From: Klebsiella grimontii
GTDB lineage: Bacteria > Pseudomonadota > Gammaproteobacteria > Enterobacterales > Enterobacteriaceae
Length of the DNA: 64,000 nt
Assembly (NCBI RefSeq): GCF_900200035.1
Contig: NZ_FZTC01000014.1
Location: 1-64,000, forward strand
Direction of reading: 5' to 3'
Shown: piece after piece, positions 9,562 to 20,918 of the stretch
Layout of the letters: each line of letters begins with the position of its first letter
How positions within the stretch are numbered: position 1 is the first letter of the stretch
Translations under genes and position numbers: made by a program
Notes under the pieces: generated by a model
The model's input: the letters and a program-made list of their open reading frames with translations, nothing else
Databases searched by the model: none
Told to the model about the DNA's origin: nothing

Positions 9562-10821
9562 TCAGCGATAAACCGGCAGCAGGTTAAAGCTGGATAAGAT
9601 ATGAATTATTGCGTTGGCGCCGCCGAAGCACAAAATCAGGATAATCATGGCATTGCCGCCCCATACCCGATAGTTCGGGCTGCCGAAACGCCTGCGTGAG
9701 GCGCGCGCCAGCAGGGCGGGGACGATAGCGGCCCAGACGGTGGCGGCGAGACCGGCGAAGCCAATAGCGTAGATAAAACCGTTAGGCCACAGCAGCCCGC
9801 CGGCGATCGGCGGCAGAAAGGTCACCAGCGCGGTTTTAAACCGCCCCAGCCGGCTATCGTCAAACTTAAACAGATCCGCCAGATAATCAAACAGGCCGAG
9901 AGTCACGCCCAGGAACGAGCTGGCGACGGCGAAGTTGGAAAAGACGGTCAGCAATAAATCGAGGGTCGAACTGTTCAACAGGCCGCTTAAGGTCTGCACC
10001 AGCACGTCGATATTGCCGCCTTTTTCGGCGATAGCGATAAACGCCGGGCGCGGAATATTGCCCATCGTGCCGACCAGCCAGATGATATACAGCACCAGCG
10101 CCATCAGCGTGCCGAGCAGCAGGCAGCGGCGAATGGTAAGCGGATCTTTACCGTAGTACTTCATCAGGCTGGGGACGTTGCCGTGATAGCCAAATGAAGC
10201 CAGGCAGAACGGCAGCGTCATCAGAACGTAGGGTAGATAGGATGATGCATTGCCCTCCGCGCGGTTAAACAGAATCGCGGGCTCCACGTGCCACATGAGT
10301 CCGCCGAAGGTCATAAAGAAGGTGAGGATTTTAGCGCCCAGTACGATAGTCGTCATCCGGCTTACCGCTTTCGTACTTAGCCAGACGATAAAGGCGACCA
10401 CCAGCGCGAACGCCAGGCCGCCTAAGCGCGCCGGTACCGCGAGATCCATTTGCGCAAAAGTATGCTGAATAACTGAACCGCTGGCGGAAATATAGGCGTA
10501 GGTCAGGATATATAATACGAAGGCGACGGTCAGGCCGTTAATAATATTCCAGCCGTTTCCGAGTAAATCCTTGGTAATCGTGTCGAAGCTGGCGCCAATA
10601 TGATAATTAAGATTGGCTTCGAGGATCATTAACCCGGAGTGCAGCATACAAAACCAGGTAAAGATGAGCGCCAGCAGCGACCAGAAAAACCAGGCGCCGG
10701 ACATCACCACCGGTAAAGAAAACATGCCGGCGCCAATAATCGTGCCGCCGATAATCATCGCTCCGCCAATCAGCGATGGTGTATTAGTTGAGACCGCTTT
10801 TGAGACTGATAATGTAGCCAT
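9562..10821 (-). CDS. mtr: Tryptophan-specific permease Mtr/TnaB family
   Basis: Inner-membrane importer of tryptophan (HAAAP family, proton symport). About 419 residues with eleven predicted spans, very close to E. coli Mtr through most of the chain, for example the [18 protein letters not shown] motif in span 1 and the ending [12 protein letters not shown]. By position behind tnaA it plays the part of TnaB in E. coli. I chose the ATG at 10821, nine bases after GTGAGGA; the ATG at 10830 would overlap that ribosome site. It should feed tryptophan to TnaA. Confidence 0.9.
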   Translation of the reverse strand: MATLSVSKAVSTNTPSLIGGAMIIGGTIIGAGMFSLPVVMSGAWFFWSLLALIFTWFCMLHSGLMILEANLNYHIGASFDTITKDLLGNGWNIINGLTVAFVLYILTYAYISASGSVIQHTFAQMDLAVPARLGGLAFALVVAFIVWLSTKAVSRMTTIVLGAKILTFFMTFGGLMWHVEPAILFNRAEGNASSYLPYVLMTLPFCLASFGYHGNVPSLMKYYGKDPLTIRRCLLLGTLMALVLYIIWLVGTMGNIPRPAFIAIAEKGGNIDVLVQTLSGLLNSSTLDLLLTVFSNFAVASSFLGVTLGLFDYLADLFKFDDSRLGRFKTALVTFLPPIAGGLLWPNGFIYAIGFAGLAATVWAAIVPALLARASRRRFGSPNYRVWGGNAMIILILCFGGANAIIHILSSFNLLPVYR

Positions 10822-10925
10822 AAGGTGCATTCCTCACGTGGCTATATAGTAAATAACGGGCTGCGGGCAAACGGCTACCCGGCGCAACCCGAATGATTGA
10901 GCTTAAAGAGATGGATTTAAATTAA

Positions 10926-10950
10926 TGGCGCTCCCGTTGCGAGAGCGCCA
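10926..10950 (-). terminator. Stem-loop between tnaA and mtr
   Basis: TGGCGCTC (10926-10933) pairs with GAGCGCCA (10943-10950), right after the tnaA stop. The minus-strand flank is only weakly T-rich (TTAATTTAAAT), so it may be a partial terminator or an mRNA-stabilising hairpin that lowers mtr expression relative to tnaA. Confidence 0.45.
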
Positions 10951-10959
10951 GGACGTTAT

Positions 10960-12348
<1,389 letters not shown>

Positions 12349-12471
12349 TTATTTTCTCCATGGGGATGCTGTGCCGCGTTTGGCTATTTGGCGACAAATA
12401 AAAAGCGCAACAAATAGCGACTAAACGCAGTGCTGAATTAATTTTTTTAGAGAGTGAACAGCAGCGGAGAA

Positions 12472-12567
12472 TTAACGAGGGAAGTCGTTGGAGATGCGGT
12501 GATCTAAATTATACCAGTCGTCCAGGCCGCCCTGGGCAATGAGACGATAAATCGATTTTTGCGTCAT
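12472..12567 (-). CDS. tnaC: Tryptophanase operon leader peptide TnaC
   Basis: A 31-codon ORF whose end reads DDWYNLDHRISNDFPR. Trp18, Asp22 and Pro30 keep exactly the spacing of Trp12, Asp16 and Pro24 in E. coli TnaC, the residues needed for tryptophan-induced ribosome stalling. One Arg follows the Pro, much as the Proteus peptide carries extra basic residues after it. The rest of the sequence is not conserved. AGAGGA precedes the ATG. In E. coli the stalled ribosome blocks Rho in the tnaC-tnaA spacer; the same is inferred here. A weak CRP-like half site (TGTGA) lies about 70 bases upstream. Confidence 0.9.
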   Translation of the reverse strand: MTQKSIYRLIAQGGLDDWYNLDHRISNDFPR

Positions 12568-12770
12568 GACATCGTCCTCTGTGGGTGAAGGGATGCCATA
12601 AAAATAAGGTAAAATGAGAAAATAACCACGATTAAAATCACAAAAAATTATTTATCGATAAGCGGAGTATAAAAATTTGACGCTTGTCGTCTTTTTAGCG
12701 TTATTGATTAGCAGGCGATGGTTTTTTGTTTTTTTATTACGCCAATAACGGTTTATTAAGTGAGGTTTTT

Positions 12771-12800
12771 AGCGCCTTCACCGCAATCAATGAAGGCGCT
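12771..12800 (-). terminator. Stem-loop at the 3' end of the microcompartment operon
   Basis: A perfect ten-base stem, AGCGCCTTCA (12771-12780) and TGAAGGCGCT (12791-12800), just behind the last SMR gene. On the minus strand the flank is AAAAACC, not T-rich, so this is probably an RNA end-stabilising hairpin rather than a classical terminator. The rest of 12568-12808 holds the AT-rich tna promoter region. Confidence 0.45.
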
Positions 12801-12808
12801 GGCGGAGC

Positions 12809-13138
12809 TTACATGCTGGAGAAGACGTTCATAATGATGCCGCCGGAGATGATCAGCACCATGGCGAGGATGGCCGGGATATCCGGTTTTTGCTTATAGA
12901 GGATCATCGAGCAAATCGTGACGCCGACGATGCCAAAGCCGCACCACAGCGAGTAGGCAACGCCGACCGGAATAGTGCTCATCGCGCGGGTGAGGGCGAA
13001 GTAGCACAGGCCGTAGGCGCAGACCACCAGCACCGACGGCGCCAGCTTGCTGAAGCCGTTGGTCTTTTTGATCATCGACGTGCCGGTGATTTCGGAGCCG
13101 ATAGACAGCGCCAGCCATAAAAATCCGAGGTTAAACAT
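12809..13138 (-). CDS. SMR family transporter, second subunit of a pair
   Basis: 109 residues, four membrane spans, small multidrug resistance family. The essential acidic residue of span 1 is present (Glu16 in IGSEITGTS). It follows another SMR gene by 17 bases, so the two probably form a hetero-oligomer with antiparallel subunits. Their place at the end of the choline operon suggests transport of a quaternary amine, choline in or trimethylamine out, but the sequence does not fix the substrate. Confidence 0.8.
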   Translation of the reverse strand: MFNLGFLWLALSIGSEITGTSMIKKTNGFSKLAPSVLVVCAYGLCYFALTRAMSTIPVGVAYSLWCGFGIVGVTICSMILYKQKPDIPAILAMVLIISGGIIMNVFSSM

Positions 13139-13155
13139 AGGTCATTCCTTTTTTG

Positions 13156-13575
13156 TTAGTTGGCGACTTTTTTGTCCAGAGATGCAGCGGCAGCGGCCGG
13201 TTGCGCGGGCGCTTCCTCGCTCTCTTCGCTACCCATTTTGGAAAACAGGTTCATGATCACGATACCGCTGGCGATAACCGCCATACCGATAATGGCGGCG
13301 GTGTCCGGGTGCTGGCCGTAAAACGCCATTCCCAGCGTCGACACCACGAGGATGCCGGTACCGGACCAGGTGGCGTAGGCCAGACCGACGGGAATATCCT
13401 TCACCGCGCGGGACAGCGAGTAGTAGCAGGTGCAGTACAGCAGCACCAGCAGCCCGAGCAGCAGCATTTTGGTCATCCCTTCACTGCTGCCGAACATTTT
13501 GAGGGTGGAGGTGGCTGAGGTTTCGGAAACGATAACCAGCAGCATCCATAGCCAACACTTTGTTTTTGAAGACAT
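13156..13575 (-). CDS. SMR family transporter, first subunit of a pair
   Basis: 139 residues: four spans of the small multidrug resistance fold with Glu18 in VSETSATS, then a hydrophilic Ala/Glu/Pro-rich tail of about 30 residues that ordinary SMR proteins lack. It starts three bases after the upstream flavoprotein-like gene and is therefore translated as part of the choline microcompartment operon. Probably pairs with the next SMR protein. Confidence 0.8.
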   Translation of the reverse strand: MSSKTKCWLWMLLVIVSETSATSTLKMFGSSEGMTKMLLLGLLVLLYCTCYYSLSRAVKDIPVGLAYATWSGTGILVVSTLGMAFYGQHPDTAAIIGMAVIASGIVIMNLFSKMGSEESEEAPAQPAAAAASLDKKVAN

Positions 13576-13578
13576 AAG

Positions 13579-14280
13579 TTAAACTCCGGGTTTACTATTT
13601 AAGGTAAGGTTCTTTTTTCTGTTTTTTAAAAAATCGCTAGCGGCATCGGTCAACTGCGCTTCAGGGGTACAGGCCAGCGCCGGATTATTCACCACGTCTG
13701 TGACAGTGAGATAACGCCGCGGGCTGCTCGCCGGCGCCGCCGTCGCTTCGCGACCCGACGCCAGCTTCTCCAGCAATTCGTTCATGGTGCACAGCGTGAC
13801 GCCGCATTCGGCCAGGCGGGCCAGCGTGGCCTGCATATGCCCGGCGTAAGCGGTATCAGGCTGCGCGCCCCGCAGCTGGTTAAGCTCGCTAGCGGGATCG
13901 CAGTGATAGCGCAGCGCCAGCACCGGCAGGCCGCTCAGCAGGGCATCGTGCACGCGGCGGGCAACGGGACTGTGCAGGGAACCCTTCAGCAGATCCGCCG
14001 CCAGCGGGTAGTCGAGAAACGGCAGCAGCAGCGCCTTATACGAGGCCGAAGGCAGCGCATGTTGCCAGTCCGCCGCCGCCAGCGTTTTACCGATAGCCTG
14101 CCACTGCTCGCCGTCGTCAATCCCGCTCTCCAGCGCCAGGTGTAGGCTCTCGCCGCAGCCGGCCAGCCGCTGGCGAATAGCTTGCCGGTAGCCCGCCGCG
14201 GCGGTCACCATCACCAGTACCGGCGGCCGCAGACGCTGAATAATGCGTTCAACCAGGTCTTCCATCTGTTGGTTGGTCAT
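13579..14280 (-). CDS. Flavoprotein-like protein of the choline microcompartment operon
   Basis: 233 residues; function unknown to me. The region after residue 18 (PPVLVMVTAAAGYR) resembles the start of the flavoprotein (PF02441-like) fold, and similar genes occur in other glycyl-radical microcompartment operons. Residues 2-17 (TNQQMEDLVERIIQRL) form an amphipathic helix very like the C-terminal helix of the aldehyde dehydrogenase CutF here, so I infer an encapsulation peptide that takes the protein inside the shell. The C-terminal 70 residues have a low-complexity linker and a short basic tail. A redox or cofactor-maintenance role is possible but not shown. Confidence 0.65.
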   Translation of the reverse strand: MTNQQMEDLVERIIQRLRPPVLVMVTAAAGYRQAIRQRLAGCGESLHLALESGIDDGEQWQAIGKTLAAADWQHALPSASYKALLLPFLDYPLAADLLKGSLHSPVARRVHDALLSGLPVLALRYHCDPASELNQLRGAQPDTAYAGHMQATLARLAECGVTLCTMNELLEKLASGREATAAPASSPRRYLTVTDVVNNPALACTPEAQLTDAASDFLKNRKKNLTLNSKPGV

Positions 14281-14292
14281 GGCGAGCCTCCG

Positions 14293-14913
14293 TTAGCCGA
14301 TGAGCGTGACCTGCGCGCCGTTTTTCAAGCCGGCGGCGTTGGCCTCTTCGGTATCGATATGAAACTCCAGCGCGAAGTCTTCGCGCACCCGCACCACCAC
14401 TTCATCGAAGGTCAACTGGCGTTCGCCATCGCTGCGTACGCTAACCTTCTGGCCGTTGGCGACGTTCAACTGGCGGGCGTCCTGCGGCGACATATGGATA
14501 TGCCGCCAGGCGCAGATCACCTGAGATCGCAGCTCAACGTGGCCAGCCGGACCGATCAGCAGCGCGCTGCCCGCGTTCTCCAACTGGCCGGATTCACGAA
14601 CCGGCGCTTTGATGCCGAGGGTAAAGCAGTCGGCGCGGGAGATTTCCAGCTGCGATACCGGGCGGGTTGGGCCGAGGACGCGCACCTGGGTGAGCGAGCC
14701 CTTCGGACCGACCACGGTGACGCACTCCTGGGCCGCGAACTGCCCCGGCTGGCGCAGCGGTTTAAACGGCGTCAGGACGTAGCCCTTGCCAAACAGCGCT
14801 TCGACGTCCTGCTGCGCCAGATGGACGTGGCGGTTAGAGATGCCGACCGGAATAGCCGGAGCAACGTGGCTCAGGCGGGCGGCGATTTTTTCATGGAGCA
14901 GGGTGTCGATCAT
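14293..14913 (-). CDS. cutH: PduL-type phosphotransacylase
   Basis: Converts acetyl-CoA and phosphate into acetyl phosphate and CoA inside the microcompartment, which recycles CoA for the aldehyde dehydrogenase. 206 residues, the usual PduL length. The metal-binding pattern of the family is present twice: SNRHVHL near residue 26 and WRHIHMS near residue 130, each with paired histidines. The N-terminal helix (about residues 2-14) may serve as an encapsulation peptide. Its ATG overlaps the stop of the upstream shell gene by four bases. The symbol follows common usage for cut operons and is less certain than the function. Confidence 0.87.
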   Translation of the reverse strand: MIDTLLHEKIAARLSHVAPAIPVGISNRHVHLAQQDVEALFGKGYVLTPFKPLRQPGQFAAQECVTVVGPKGSLTQVRVLGPTRPVSQLEISRADCFTLGIKAPVRESGQLENAGSALLIGPAGHVELRSQVICAWRHIHMSPQDARQLNVANGQKVSVRSDGERQLTFDEVVVRVREDFALEFHIDTEEANAAGLKNGAQVTLIG

Positions 14914-15338
14914 GCCTTCTTCCCTTTCCTCATCGCCGCGTTTTTATCTTCCGTCGGCGCAGGCGCGGCGGCGGGTTCAGTGGGTTCCCTTGTTTCCACA
15001 GCGGCGGGCGCGACGGCTTCAGCCTCAAGCGGCGCGGCAGCGGCAGCTTCCGCGCGCGGCGGACGGCCTTTAAGGGCGCTGAGGGCGTCCACGATGCTGC
15101 GCTCCGGACGGGCGATCGTCAGGGATTTAACCTGCGGGTCGATGAGCGCGGCGACGGCGACGCCGCGTTCGATAGCGGTGTGAATCGCGCTGATCTCACC
15201 TTCAAAGCAGACGCTCACCAGCCCCGAACCGACTTTGCGGTAGCCAATGCAGGACACGCCTGCGCTTTTACAGGCGGCATCCACGGCCTGAACGGCGGCA
15301 ACTAATCCTCGCGTTTCAATTACGCCTAAACTTTTCAT
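14910..15338 (-). CDS. BMC-H shell protein with long C-terminal tail
   Basis: One BMC domain (residues 1 to about 90, starting MKSLGVIETRGLVAAVQAVD) followed by an Ala/Pro/Glu-rich tail of about 50 residues ending in a basic cluster. The domain builds hexameric tiles of the shell. It is more diverged than the three near-identical hexamers at the start of the operon. In K. pneumoniae the corresponding fifth shell protein is called CmcE; I match it by position and by the tail. The tail may face the lumen or cytoplasm and bind cargo. Confidence 0.85.
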   Translation of the reverse strand: MKSLGVIETRGLVAAVQAVDAACKSAGVSCIGYRKVGSGLVSVCFEGEISAIHTAIERGVAVAALIDPQVKSLTIARPERSIVDALSALKGRPPRAEAAAAAPLEAEAVAPAAVETREPTEPAAAPAPTEDKNAAMRKGKKA

Positions 15339-15350
15339 TGTCGGCTCCTG

Positions 15351-16292
15351 TTAATGGCGGACTAAGCGAATATCAAAATCAAACTGCGTGAAGAACGTTT
15401 CCAGCCGGTCTAACTCTGCGGCGGAATACGTTGGGTCCCGGGTAATGGGATAGGGCATATCGAGACGCTCATATTTTTTGCGCCCGAGCTGGTGGTACGG
15501 CAGCATATCGATGCGGCGGATATTTCCGCGCTTCGCCAGCTTTTGTACGTAATCAATGGCCCCGGTAATGGCATCGAACGAGTCGTTATAGCCGCGAACC
15601 AGCGGCATGCGGATAATGACGTTAGCGCCAGAATCGACCAGCCACTCCAGGTTGCGGCGAATGCCTTCGTTACCGATGCCAAATAACGCTTTATGCTGCT
15701 CGCTGTTAATTTGCTTAATATCGAATAAGAAGGTGTCGGTCACCGGCGCCAGCTTTTGATAATTGGCCAGCGGCGTGGTGCCCTGCGTTTCCACGGCGGT
15801 ATTGAGCATCATCTTTTTGCATTCGCTAAAGAGCGCGACGGCAAAATCGGTTTGCAGGCTCATTTCACCGCCGCCGATGGTCACGCCGCCGCCGGAGGAG
15901 ATATAAAAGTCGTAGTCCTGCATGATGATGTCCATCAGTTCGCTGACGGTGACATCTTTGCCCATAATATCCAGCGCGTTCTGGGTGCAGATCTCTTCGC
16001 ACTTGCGGCAGCCGATGCAGTCTTTATTACGATTGACGAAATGCTTCATTTCGCCGTTTTCTTCCGCCCGATAATGAATACCCGCCGGGCAGACGTTAAC
16101 GCAGTCGCCGCAGTTAATGCATTTATCCTGCGAGAACATCACCTGAAACTGGCTGGCCAGCCCTTCCGGGTTGGCGCACCACGGGCAGCGAATATTGCAG
16201 CCTTTGAAAAAAACCAGCGTGCGAATACCATCGCCGTCATAGATCGAATATTTCTGAATATTGAAAATTCGCCCGGTTAATTCTTTATTCAC
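15351..16292 (-). CDS. cutD: Choline TMA-lyase activating enzyme CutD
   Basis: Radical SAM activase that installs the glycyl radical on CutC using S-adenosylmethionine and a [4Fe-4S] cluster. The CX3CX2C motif is at Cys32, Cys36, Cys39 (GCNIRCPWC). Two ferredoxin-type clusters follow, with Cys at 58, 61, 64, 68 and 92, 95, 98, 102. The end of the SAM domain carries the usual GGGEMSLQ motif. The frame is open to 16334 (TTG), but no ribosome site supports that start; I chose the GTG at 16292, giving 313 residues from NKELTGRIF onward. Directly downstream of cutC. Confidence 0.9.
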   Translation of the reverse strand: MNKELTGRIFNIQKYSIYDGDGIRTLVFFKGCNIRCPWCANPEGLASQFQVMFSQDKCINCGDCVNVCPAGIHYRAEENGEMKHFVNRNKDCIGCRKCEEICTQNALDIMGKDVTVSELMDIIMQDYDFYISSGGGVTIGGGEMSLQTDFAVALFSECKKMMLNTAVETQGTTPLANYQKLAPVTDTFLFDIKQINSEQHKALFGIGNEGIRRNLEWLVDSGANVIIRMPLVRGYNDSFDAITGAIDYVQKLAKRGNIRRIDMLPYHQLGRKKYERLDMPYPITRDPTYSAAELDRLETFFTQFDFDIRLVRH

Positions 16293-16348
16293 ATTTGCCC
16301 CCACAAAAATAGCCTGGACATCCTTGTCCACCAACGTCCGTGTCTTTA

Positions 16349-19300
16349 TCAGAACTTCTCAATCACCGTGCGGCTGATGATTTCGTCCTGAACTTCTTTG
16401 CACAGTTCAACGAAGTAGGCGCTGTAGCCCGCCACGCGGACGATCAGGTCGCGGTACTTTTCCGGCTCCTGCTGGGCTTTTTTCAGCACTTCGTTATCGA
16501 CATAGCTGAACTGCATCTGGCCGTTGCCGAGAATCGACGCGGTGCGCAGCAGGGTAATCAGGCCGTGACGACCTTCCGGGGTATCCAGCAGCCCTTTGAG
16601 GAACTTGAAGTTGTGCACCATGCCGATGTTCATGGTTTCGACGTTCATCTTGCTCACCGACTTGATGATCGCCGTCGGACCCTGCTTATCCGCGCCCTGA
16701 GTCGGGCTGATGCCGTCGGAGAGCGGCATCCACGCCAGGCGGCCGTTCGGCGTGGCGTTGGTCAGCTCGCCGATCGGCGTGTTGTTGGAGATAGACAGGG
16801 TGCCGTGGCTCAGGGTGGAGTAGAGCATCTTGTACTTACGGCACTCGCGCTCGGTCCACTCGGTGATATCCAGCGCATACTGGTCAACGTAGTTATCATC
16901 GTTGCCGTATTTCGGCGCGTTGAGGCAGTCGCGGCGCAGGCCTTCGAAGCCTTCGAAGTTCGCCAGCAGCGCGTCGCGCACCTGCTCGAGGGTGTATTTC
17001 TTCTCTTCAAATACCAGCTTACGAATCGCCGCCATGGAGTCGACGTAGGTCGCCAGACCGGAGAAGATCAGTCCCGGGCCGTGGTTGATCATCGCGCCGC
17101 CGGCGGCAACGTCTTTACCTTTTTCCATGCAGCCTTCTACCAGTAGCGACATCAGCGGCTTCGGCGCTACGTCGCGATGTACGCGCTGGCTGATGACCGT
17201 ACCAATCGCCGACAGACGCACGATATGGGCGATCTGCTGTTTCACCGCCGCATCGAATTCTTCAAAGGTGCGCAGGTCGCGCAGGTCGCCGGTATCCAGC
17301 CCCTGATAGCTATCAAACAGCACCATCCGGCCACGGTTGAGCACGAACTCGATGGCAATCGGCCACTGGGTATAGCCAGTAGAGGTCCACTGGTAGATAC
17401 GGCCGGATTTTTGCGGCTCGACGCAGCCCATCAGGCAGTAATCGCGGGCGTCTTCGAAATCGAAGCCTTTACGCAGCATCATCTTGATATGGGAGTCGTC
17501 GAAGTGGCAGGCCGGGAAGCCCATCCCCGCTTTCACCACGTCAACGATTTTTTCCATGTACTTCTGCGGCGACTGGTTGTGAATACGGCAGGCCAGCGAC
17601 GGCTGGTAAACCTTCACGAAGCGCACGGCATCCATAATCAGATAAGTGAGGTCGTTACAGGCATCGCCGCCGGAGCGCTTCTGGCCGCCGACGGTCAGGT
17701 TGATAAACGGCTGATAGCCGGCGAAATATTTCGCCCCCAGCTCGCTGGACATCCACATCAATTCGGCGCACTTGATAATAAACGCCTGCAGCAGCTCCAG
17801 CGCGCTATCGTGGGTCAGGCGGCCTTCGCGGATATCGGCTTCAAACATCGGGTAGCAGTACTGGTCAACGCGACCCAGCGACAGGCCGGTCTGGTTCTCT
17901 TCAATTTCAAACAGCGACTCGACCGTCCAGATGCTTTGCAGCGCTTCCTGCAGGGTTTTCGGTGGATTCGCCGGGACGTTCTGGTTCACCTCGGCGATAG
18001 TCAGCAGCTCGGCGCGGCGCTGGGCGTTCTGCTCAATCGCGGCCAGTTCGCGGGCGTGGGCGGCGATGCGGTGGGAGTAGTTAATGACCCCTTCGCAGGT
18101 TTCAATCGCCGCCTTGTAGTAGTAGATACGGTCGATATCTTCCGGGTTTTCCATGCTCAGGCTGGCGAGATGCGCCTCGGCGTCGGCCTTAATGCCGTTC
18201 ATCCCTTTGGTGAACAGCAGCACGTCGTAGCCCGGGCAGGTGTCGCCGCCGCCGTTGATCTGGTGGTAGGAGAGGTCGCTGACGAAGGTTTCGCCGCTGA
18301 ATGCCCATACGCCCGCTTCGCGGTACTGGGCTTCGCAGATTTCGTCCAGCGAGCGGCCTTCCCAGAACGGTACGATCTCTTCGCGGATGGTTTTTTTATC
18401 TGCTTCGCTGATCTCAAACGGATCCTGCGGACGGGTGCTCATGGTATCGAGTTCGTCGCGCACCCAGCGCCAGGCGATATCCGGCGAGAACGCGCCCGCG
18501 CGCGGCTTGCCGCACGGATGACCGACGATCAGCTCATCGTTCTGAATCAGAATCGGCGCGGTTTCGCAGGCGTGGCGGAAGGCTTTGGCGCGCAGCAGAA
18601 TCGTCGGCATCCCCGGATTGGCTTTCACCACTTCGGTAAAGGCCAGCGCGCGGTAAATGGAGACGCTCGGGCGCACGGTCAGGTAGTGGTTGCGCAGGCG
18701 CTGCATACGCGGGGTTAAACCTTCTGCCGCTGGCGTTTCGCTACAGGCAGCGAACGGCGCGGCGGAAACTGGCTTCGCGCCGCTGAACAGACGCACCGGC
18801 AGATGCAGGGCGCTGAGGTTTTGCTGCGCGCTGAGGAACATGTCGGAGAGTTCGTTGATGCGCGCGTTCTCGAGGCTTGCGCCGTGCAGCAGGGCGTCGA
18901 ACATCGGATAACCGTCGATAGCGCAGGCGGCGCGGACTTCACTCAGTTCCGCCAGCTTGAACCACAGAGATTCGACGATTTCATACGCCTGCTGCGGGGA
19001 CAGCGCGCCGTTGTTGATATCGTGCTGGTAGTACGGCAGCAGGGCTTTGTCGGCGCCTTCCGGGTTGACGGCGTAGCTGCCGTTATCCAGCTGAAGCGCC
19101 AGCTGGAACAGATAAAAGGCCTGACACGCCTCTTTGAAGCTGCGCGCCGGATGCGCCGGAACGTGGTGCAGAATGGCGGCGCTGTCCAGCAGTTCCGCCC
19201 GACGGTAAGCGTTGGTTTCCGCGGCAGCCAGCTGTTCCGCGCTGTTGGCCAGGTTTTGCGCCAGCGCCAGCAGGGCATCGCAGGCGTAAATGGCCGCGCG

Positions 19301-19735
19301 GCAGCCGTTGACTTCGTCCATGCCGCTGCGGCTGACGGCGTTGCCCAGCGCGCGGGTTTTCTCTTCCAGCTGATGTTTTATCGCCAGCACGCCTTTCTCC
19401 ACTACCAGCTTATAGTCCGGGGAGTCGAGGTCGCTGTTCAGATTAAGAAACTGGAACGCGGACGGGCGATGCGTAGCGCTTTCGTCGTGGAAAATCGCCC
19501 CGTGCGGCTTGCGTGTCTGGTTGCCGACGATCAGTTCGTCGGCGCTGATGCTCAGCGGCAGCTGGCGCATCAGTTCATAGAAGCGGCGCGCCGGTTTGAC
19601 GGCGGCGGGAACCCCGACGATATCGCCATCAAGGGCGCTCAGCGTGGTGGCATGTTCGGTGCACAGGGTGCTTTTTTGTGAGAGTAAACGTTCTGCCAAC
19701 ACTTTGACGCGCGGCGTTAAGCTGTAGTGTGCCAT
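16349..19735 (-). CDS. cutC: Choline trimethylamine-lyase CutC (long type)
   Basis: Glycyl radical enzyme that cleaves choline to trimethylamine and acetaldehyde inside the microcompartment. 1128 residues, the long Klebsiella type. The thiyl Cys771 and general base Glu773 lie in GCVEPQ; the radical Gly1103 lies in RVAGYSAYF near the C-terminus. The first 340 residues are an extension that looks like a decayed second copy of the PFL fold: residues 64-82 resemble 398-416 (DELIVG...KP) and 192-267 resemble 587-662. The extension is thought to matter for packing in the shell. The ATG follows an AGAACC-type weak site, 25 bases after cutO. Confidence 0.96.
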   Translation of the reverse strand: MAHYSLTPRVKVLAERLLSQKSTLCTEHATTLSALDGDIVGVPAAVKPARRFYELMRQLPLSISADELIVGNQTRKPHGAIFHDESATHRPSAFQFLNLNSDLDSPDYKLVVEKGVLAIKHQLEEKTRALGNAVSRSGMDEVNGCRAAIYACDALLALAQNLANSAEQLAAAETNAYRRAELLDSAAILHHVPAHPARSFKEACQAFYLFQLALQLDNGSYAVNPEGADKALLPYYQHDINNGALSPQQAYEIVESLWFKLAELSEVRAACAIDGYPMFDALLHGASLENARINELSDMFLSAQQNLSALHLPVRLFSGAKPVSAAPFAACSETPAAEGLTPRMQRLRNHYLTVRPSVSIYRALAFTEVVKANPGMPTILLRAKAFRHACETAPILIQNDELIVGHPCGKPRAGAFSPDIAWRWVRDELDTMSTRPQDPFEISEADKKTIREEIVPFWEGRSLDEICEAQYREAGVWAFSGETFVSDLSYHQINGGGDTCPGYDVLLFTKGMNGIKADAEAHLASLSMENPEDIDRIYYYKAAIETCEGVINYSHRIAAHARELAAIEQNAQRRAELLTIAEVNQNVPANPPKTLQEALQSIWTVESLFEIEENQTGLSLGRVDQYCYPMFEADIREGRLTHDSALELLQAFIIKCAELMWMSSELGAKYFAGYQPFINLTVGGQKRSGGDACNDLTYLIMDAVRFVKVYQPSLACRIHNQSPQKYMEKIVDVVKAGMGFPACHFDDSHIKMMLRKGFDFEDARDYCLMGCVEPQKSGRIYQWTSTGYTQWPIAIEFVLNRGRMVLFDSYQGLDTGDLRDLRTFEEFDAAVKQQIAHIVRLSAIGTVISQRVHRDVAPKPLMSLLVEGCMEKGKDVAAGGAMINHGPGLIFSGLATYVDSMAAIRKLVFEEKKYTLEQVRDALLANFEGFEGLRRDCLNAPKYGNDDNYVDQYALDITEWTERECRKYKMLYSTLSHGTLSISNNTPIGELTNATPNGRLAWMPLSDGISPTQGADKQGPTAIIKSVSKMNVETMNIGMVHNFKFLKGLLDTPEGRHGLITLLRTASILGNGQMQFSYVDNEVLKKAQQEPEKYRDLIVRVAGYSAYFVELCKEVQDEIISRTVIEKF

Positions 19736-19760
19736 GGGTAAGGTTCTCCAGTTCTTGTTA

Positions 19761-20903
19761 TCAGGCGTTACCGGTCCACGCCCGGCGATAGAGTTCGGTT
19801 AATGCGTGAGCGTCCGGCGCGCGTGGGTTCGTCGGCGTACAGCTGTCGCGCAGCGCCTGGCCGACCATCTCCGTCAGCCGTTGTTCAAAATCGGCAGCAT
19901 CGATGCCGGTGTCGCGAATACCGGTCGGCATGCTCATTTCGTCTTTTAGCGCCTGAATGGCGACCAGCAGGCTGGCGACGCCCTGGCGGGTATTGGCCGC
20001 AGGCAGGTCCAGCAGACGGGCTAATCGGGCATATTTGCGGGCGGCATCGGTAGCGCACTGCCCTTGATAATCGGCGTTCCACGCCACCACTTCCGCCATT
20101 AGTAGCGCGTTGGCGCGACCATGCGGCACGCGGAAAACGCCGCCCAGCGCGTGGGCGAGGCTGTGGGTGATGCCGAGCGAGGCGTTGGTGAAGGCCATAC
20201 CCGCCATGCAGGAGGCGTTGTGCATCTTTTCGCGCGCCAGCAGGTCGCCGCCGTTACGCCAGCAGGTCGGCAGGTAGCTAAACACCTGCTGCACCACTTT
20301 CTCCGCCAGCGCATCGGAAAAGTCGCTGGCGGCGCGGGAGACATAGGCTTCCAGCGCGTGACACAGCACGTCCATCCCGGTATCGGCGGTGATCGCCGGC
20401 GGCACCGAGGCCACCAGAGCCGGGTCAAGAATGGCGATATCCGGCAGCAGCGACGGGTCCACCAGCACCAGCTTCTCGGCGTGGGCCTTCACCACCGAAA
20501 AGGCGGTGACTTCCGAGCCGGTGCCGCTGGTGGTGGGGATCGCCACAAAGCAGGGCGGCTCGCGGTGAGCGTCCGGACGGGTTTGCGCCAGGGCGAAAAT
20601 AACCGCTTTGGCTGCATCAATCACCGAACCGCCGCCCAGCGCGATAACCAGATCCGGATAGCTGCTATCCATCCGCTTCATACCGCGCACTACGGTGGCG
20701 ATATCCGGGTCGGCCACCACGTCGTCCCAGACCTGGAAAGCGATGCCGCGCGCATTGAGGATCTGCGTGACGCGATCGGCGAGGCCAAACTTAACCATCG
20801 CCTGGTCAGTGACCAGCAGCACGTTGCGGGCGGGCAGCTCGTTCAGGATGGCAAGCGCATCCTGACCAAAGCGAATCCGGGGTTTCAGCAAAAATTCACT
20901 CAT
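19761..20903 (-). CDS. cutO: Iron-containing alcohol dehydrogenase CutO
   Basis: Reduces acetaldehyde to ethanol and regenerates NAD+ for the aldehyde dehydrogenase in the lumen. 380 residues, type III (iron) ADH. The nucleotide motif [11 protein letters not shown] is at about residue 90; the metal ligands lie in [23 protein letters not shown] and HGRANALL. It sits between the BMC pentamer gene and cutC, with short spacings. No obvious targeting helix was seen at either end. Confidence 0.92.
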   Translation of the reverse strand: MSEFLLKPRIRFGQDALAILNELPARNVLLVTDQAMVKFGLADRVTQILNARGIAFQVWDDVVADPDIATVVRGMKRMDSSYPDLVIALGGGSVIDAAKAVIFALAQTRPDAHREPPCFVAIPTTSGTGSEVTAFSVVKAHAEKLVLVDPSLLPDIAILDPALVASVPPAITADTGMDVLCHALEAYVSRAASDFSDALAEKVVQQVFSYLPTCWRNGGDLLAREKMHNASCMAGMAFTNASLGITHSLAHALGGVFRVPHGRANALLMAEVVAWNADYQGQCATDAARKYARLARLLDLPAANTRQGVASLLVAIQALKDEMSMPTGIRDTGIDAADFEQRLTEMVGQALRDSCTPTNPRAPDAHALTELYRRAWTGNA

Positions 20904-20918
20904 TGGGTTATTGACTCC

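Noticed and set aside
12620..12645. CRP site in front of tnaC
   Set aside because: Only the TGTGA half matches; the second half (TCGTG) differs too much to list as a feature, though catabolite control of tna is expected from E. coli.
17177..18718. 513-codon ORF on the plus strand
   Set aside because: It lies wholly inside cutC on the opposite strand; long antisense frames are common in GC-rich coding DNA, and it has no family features or ribosome site.
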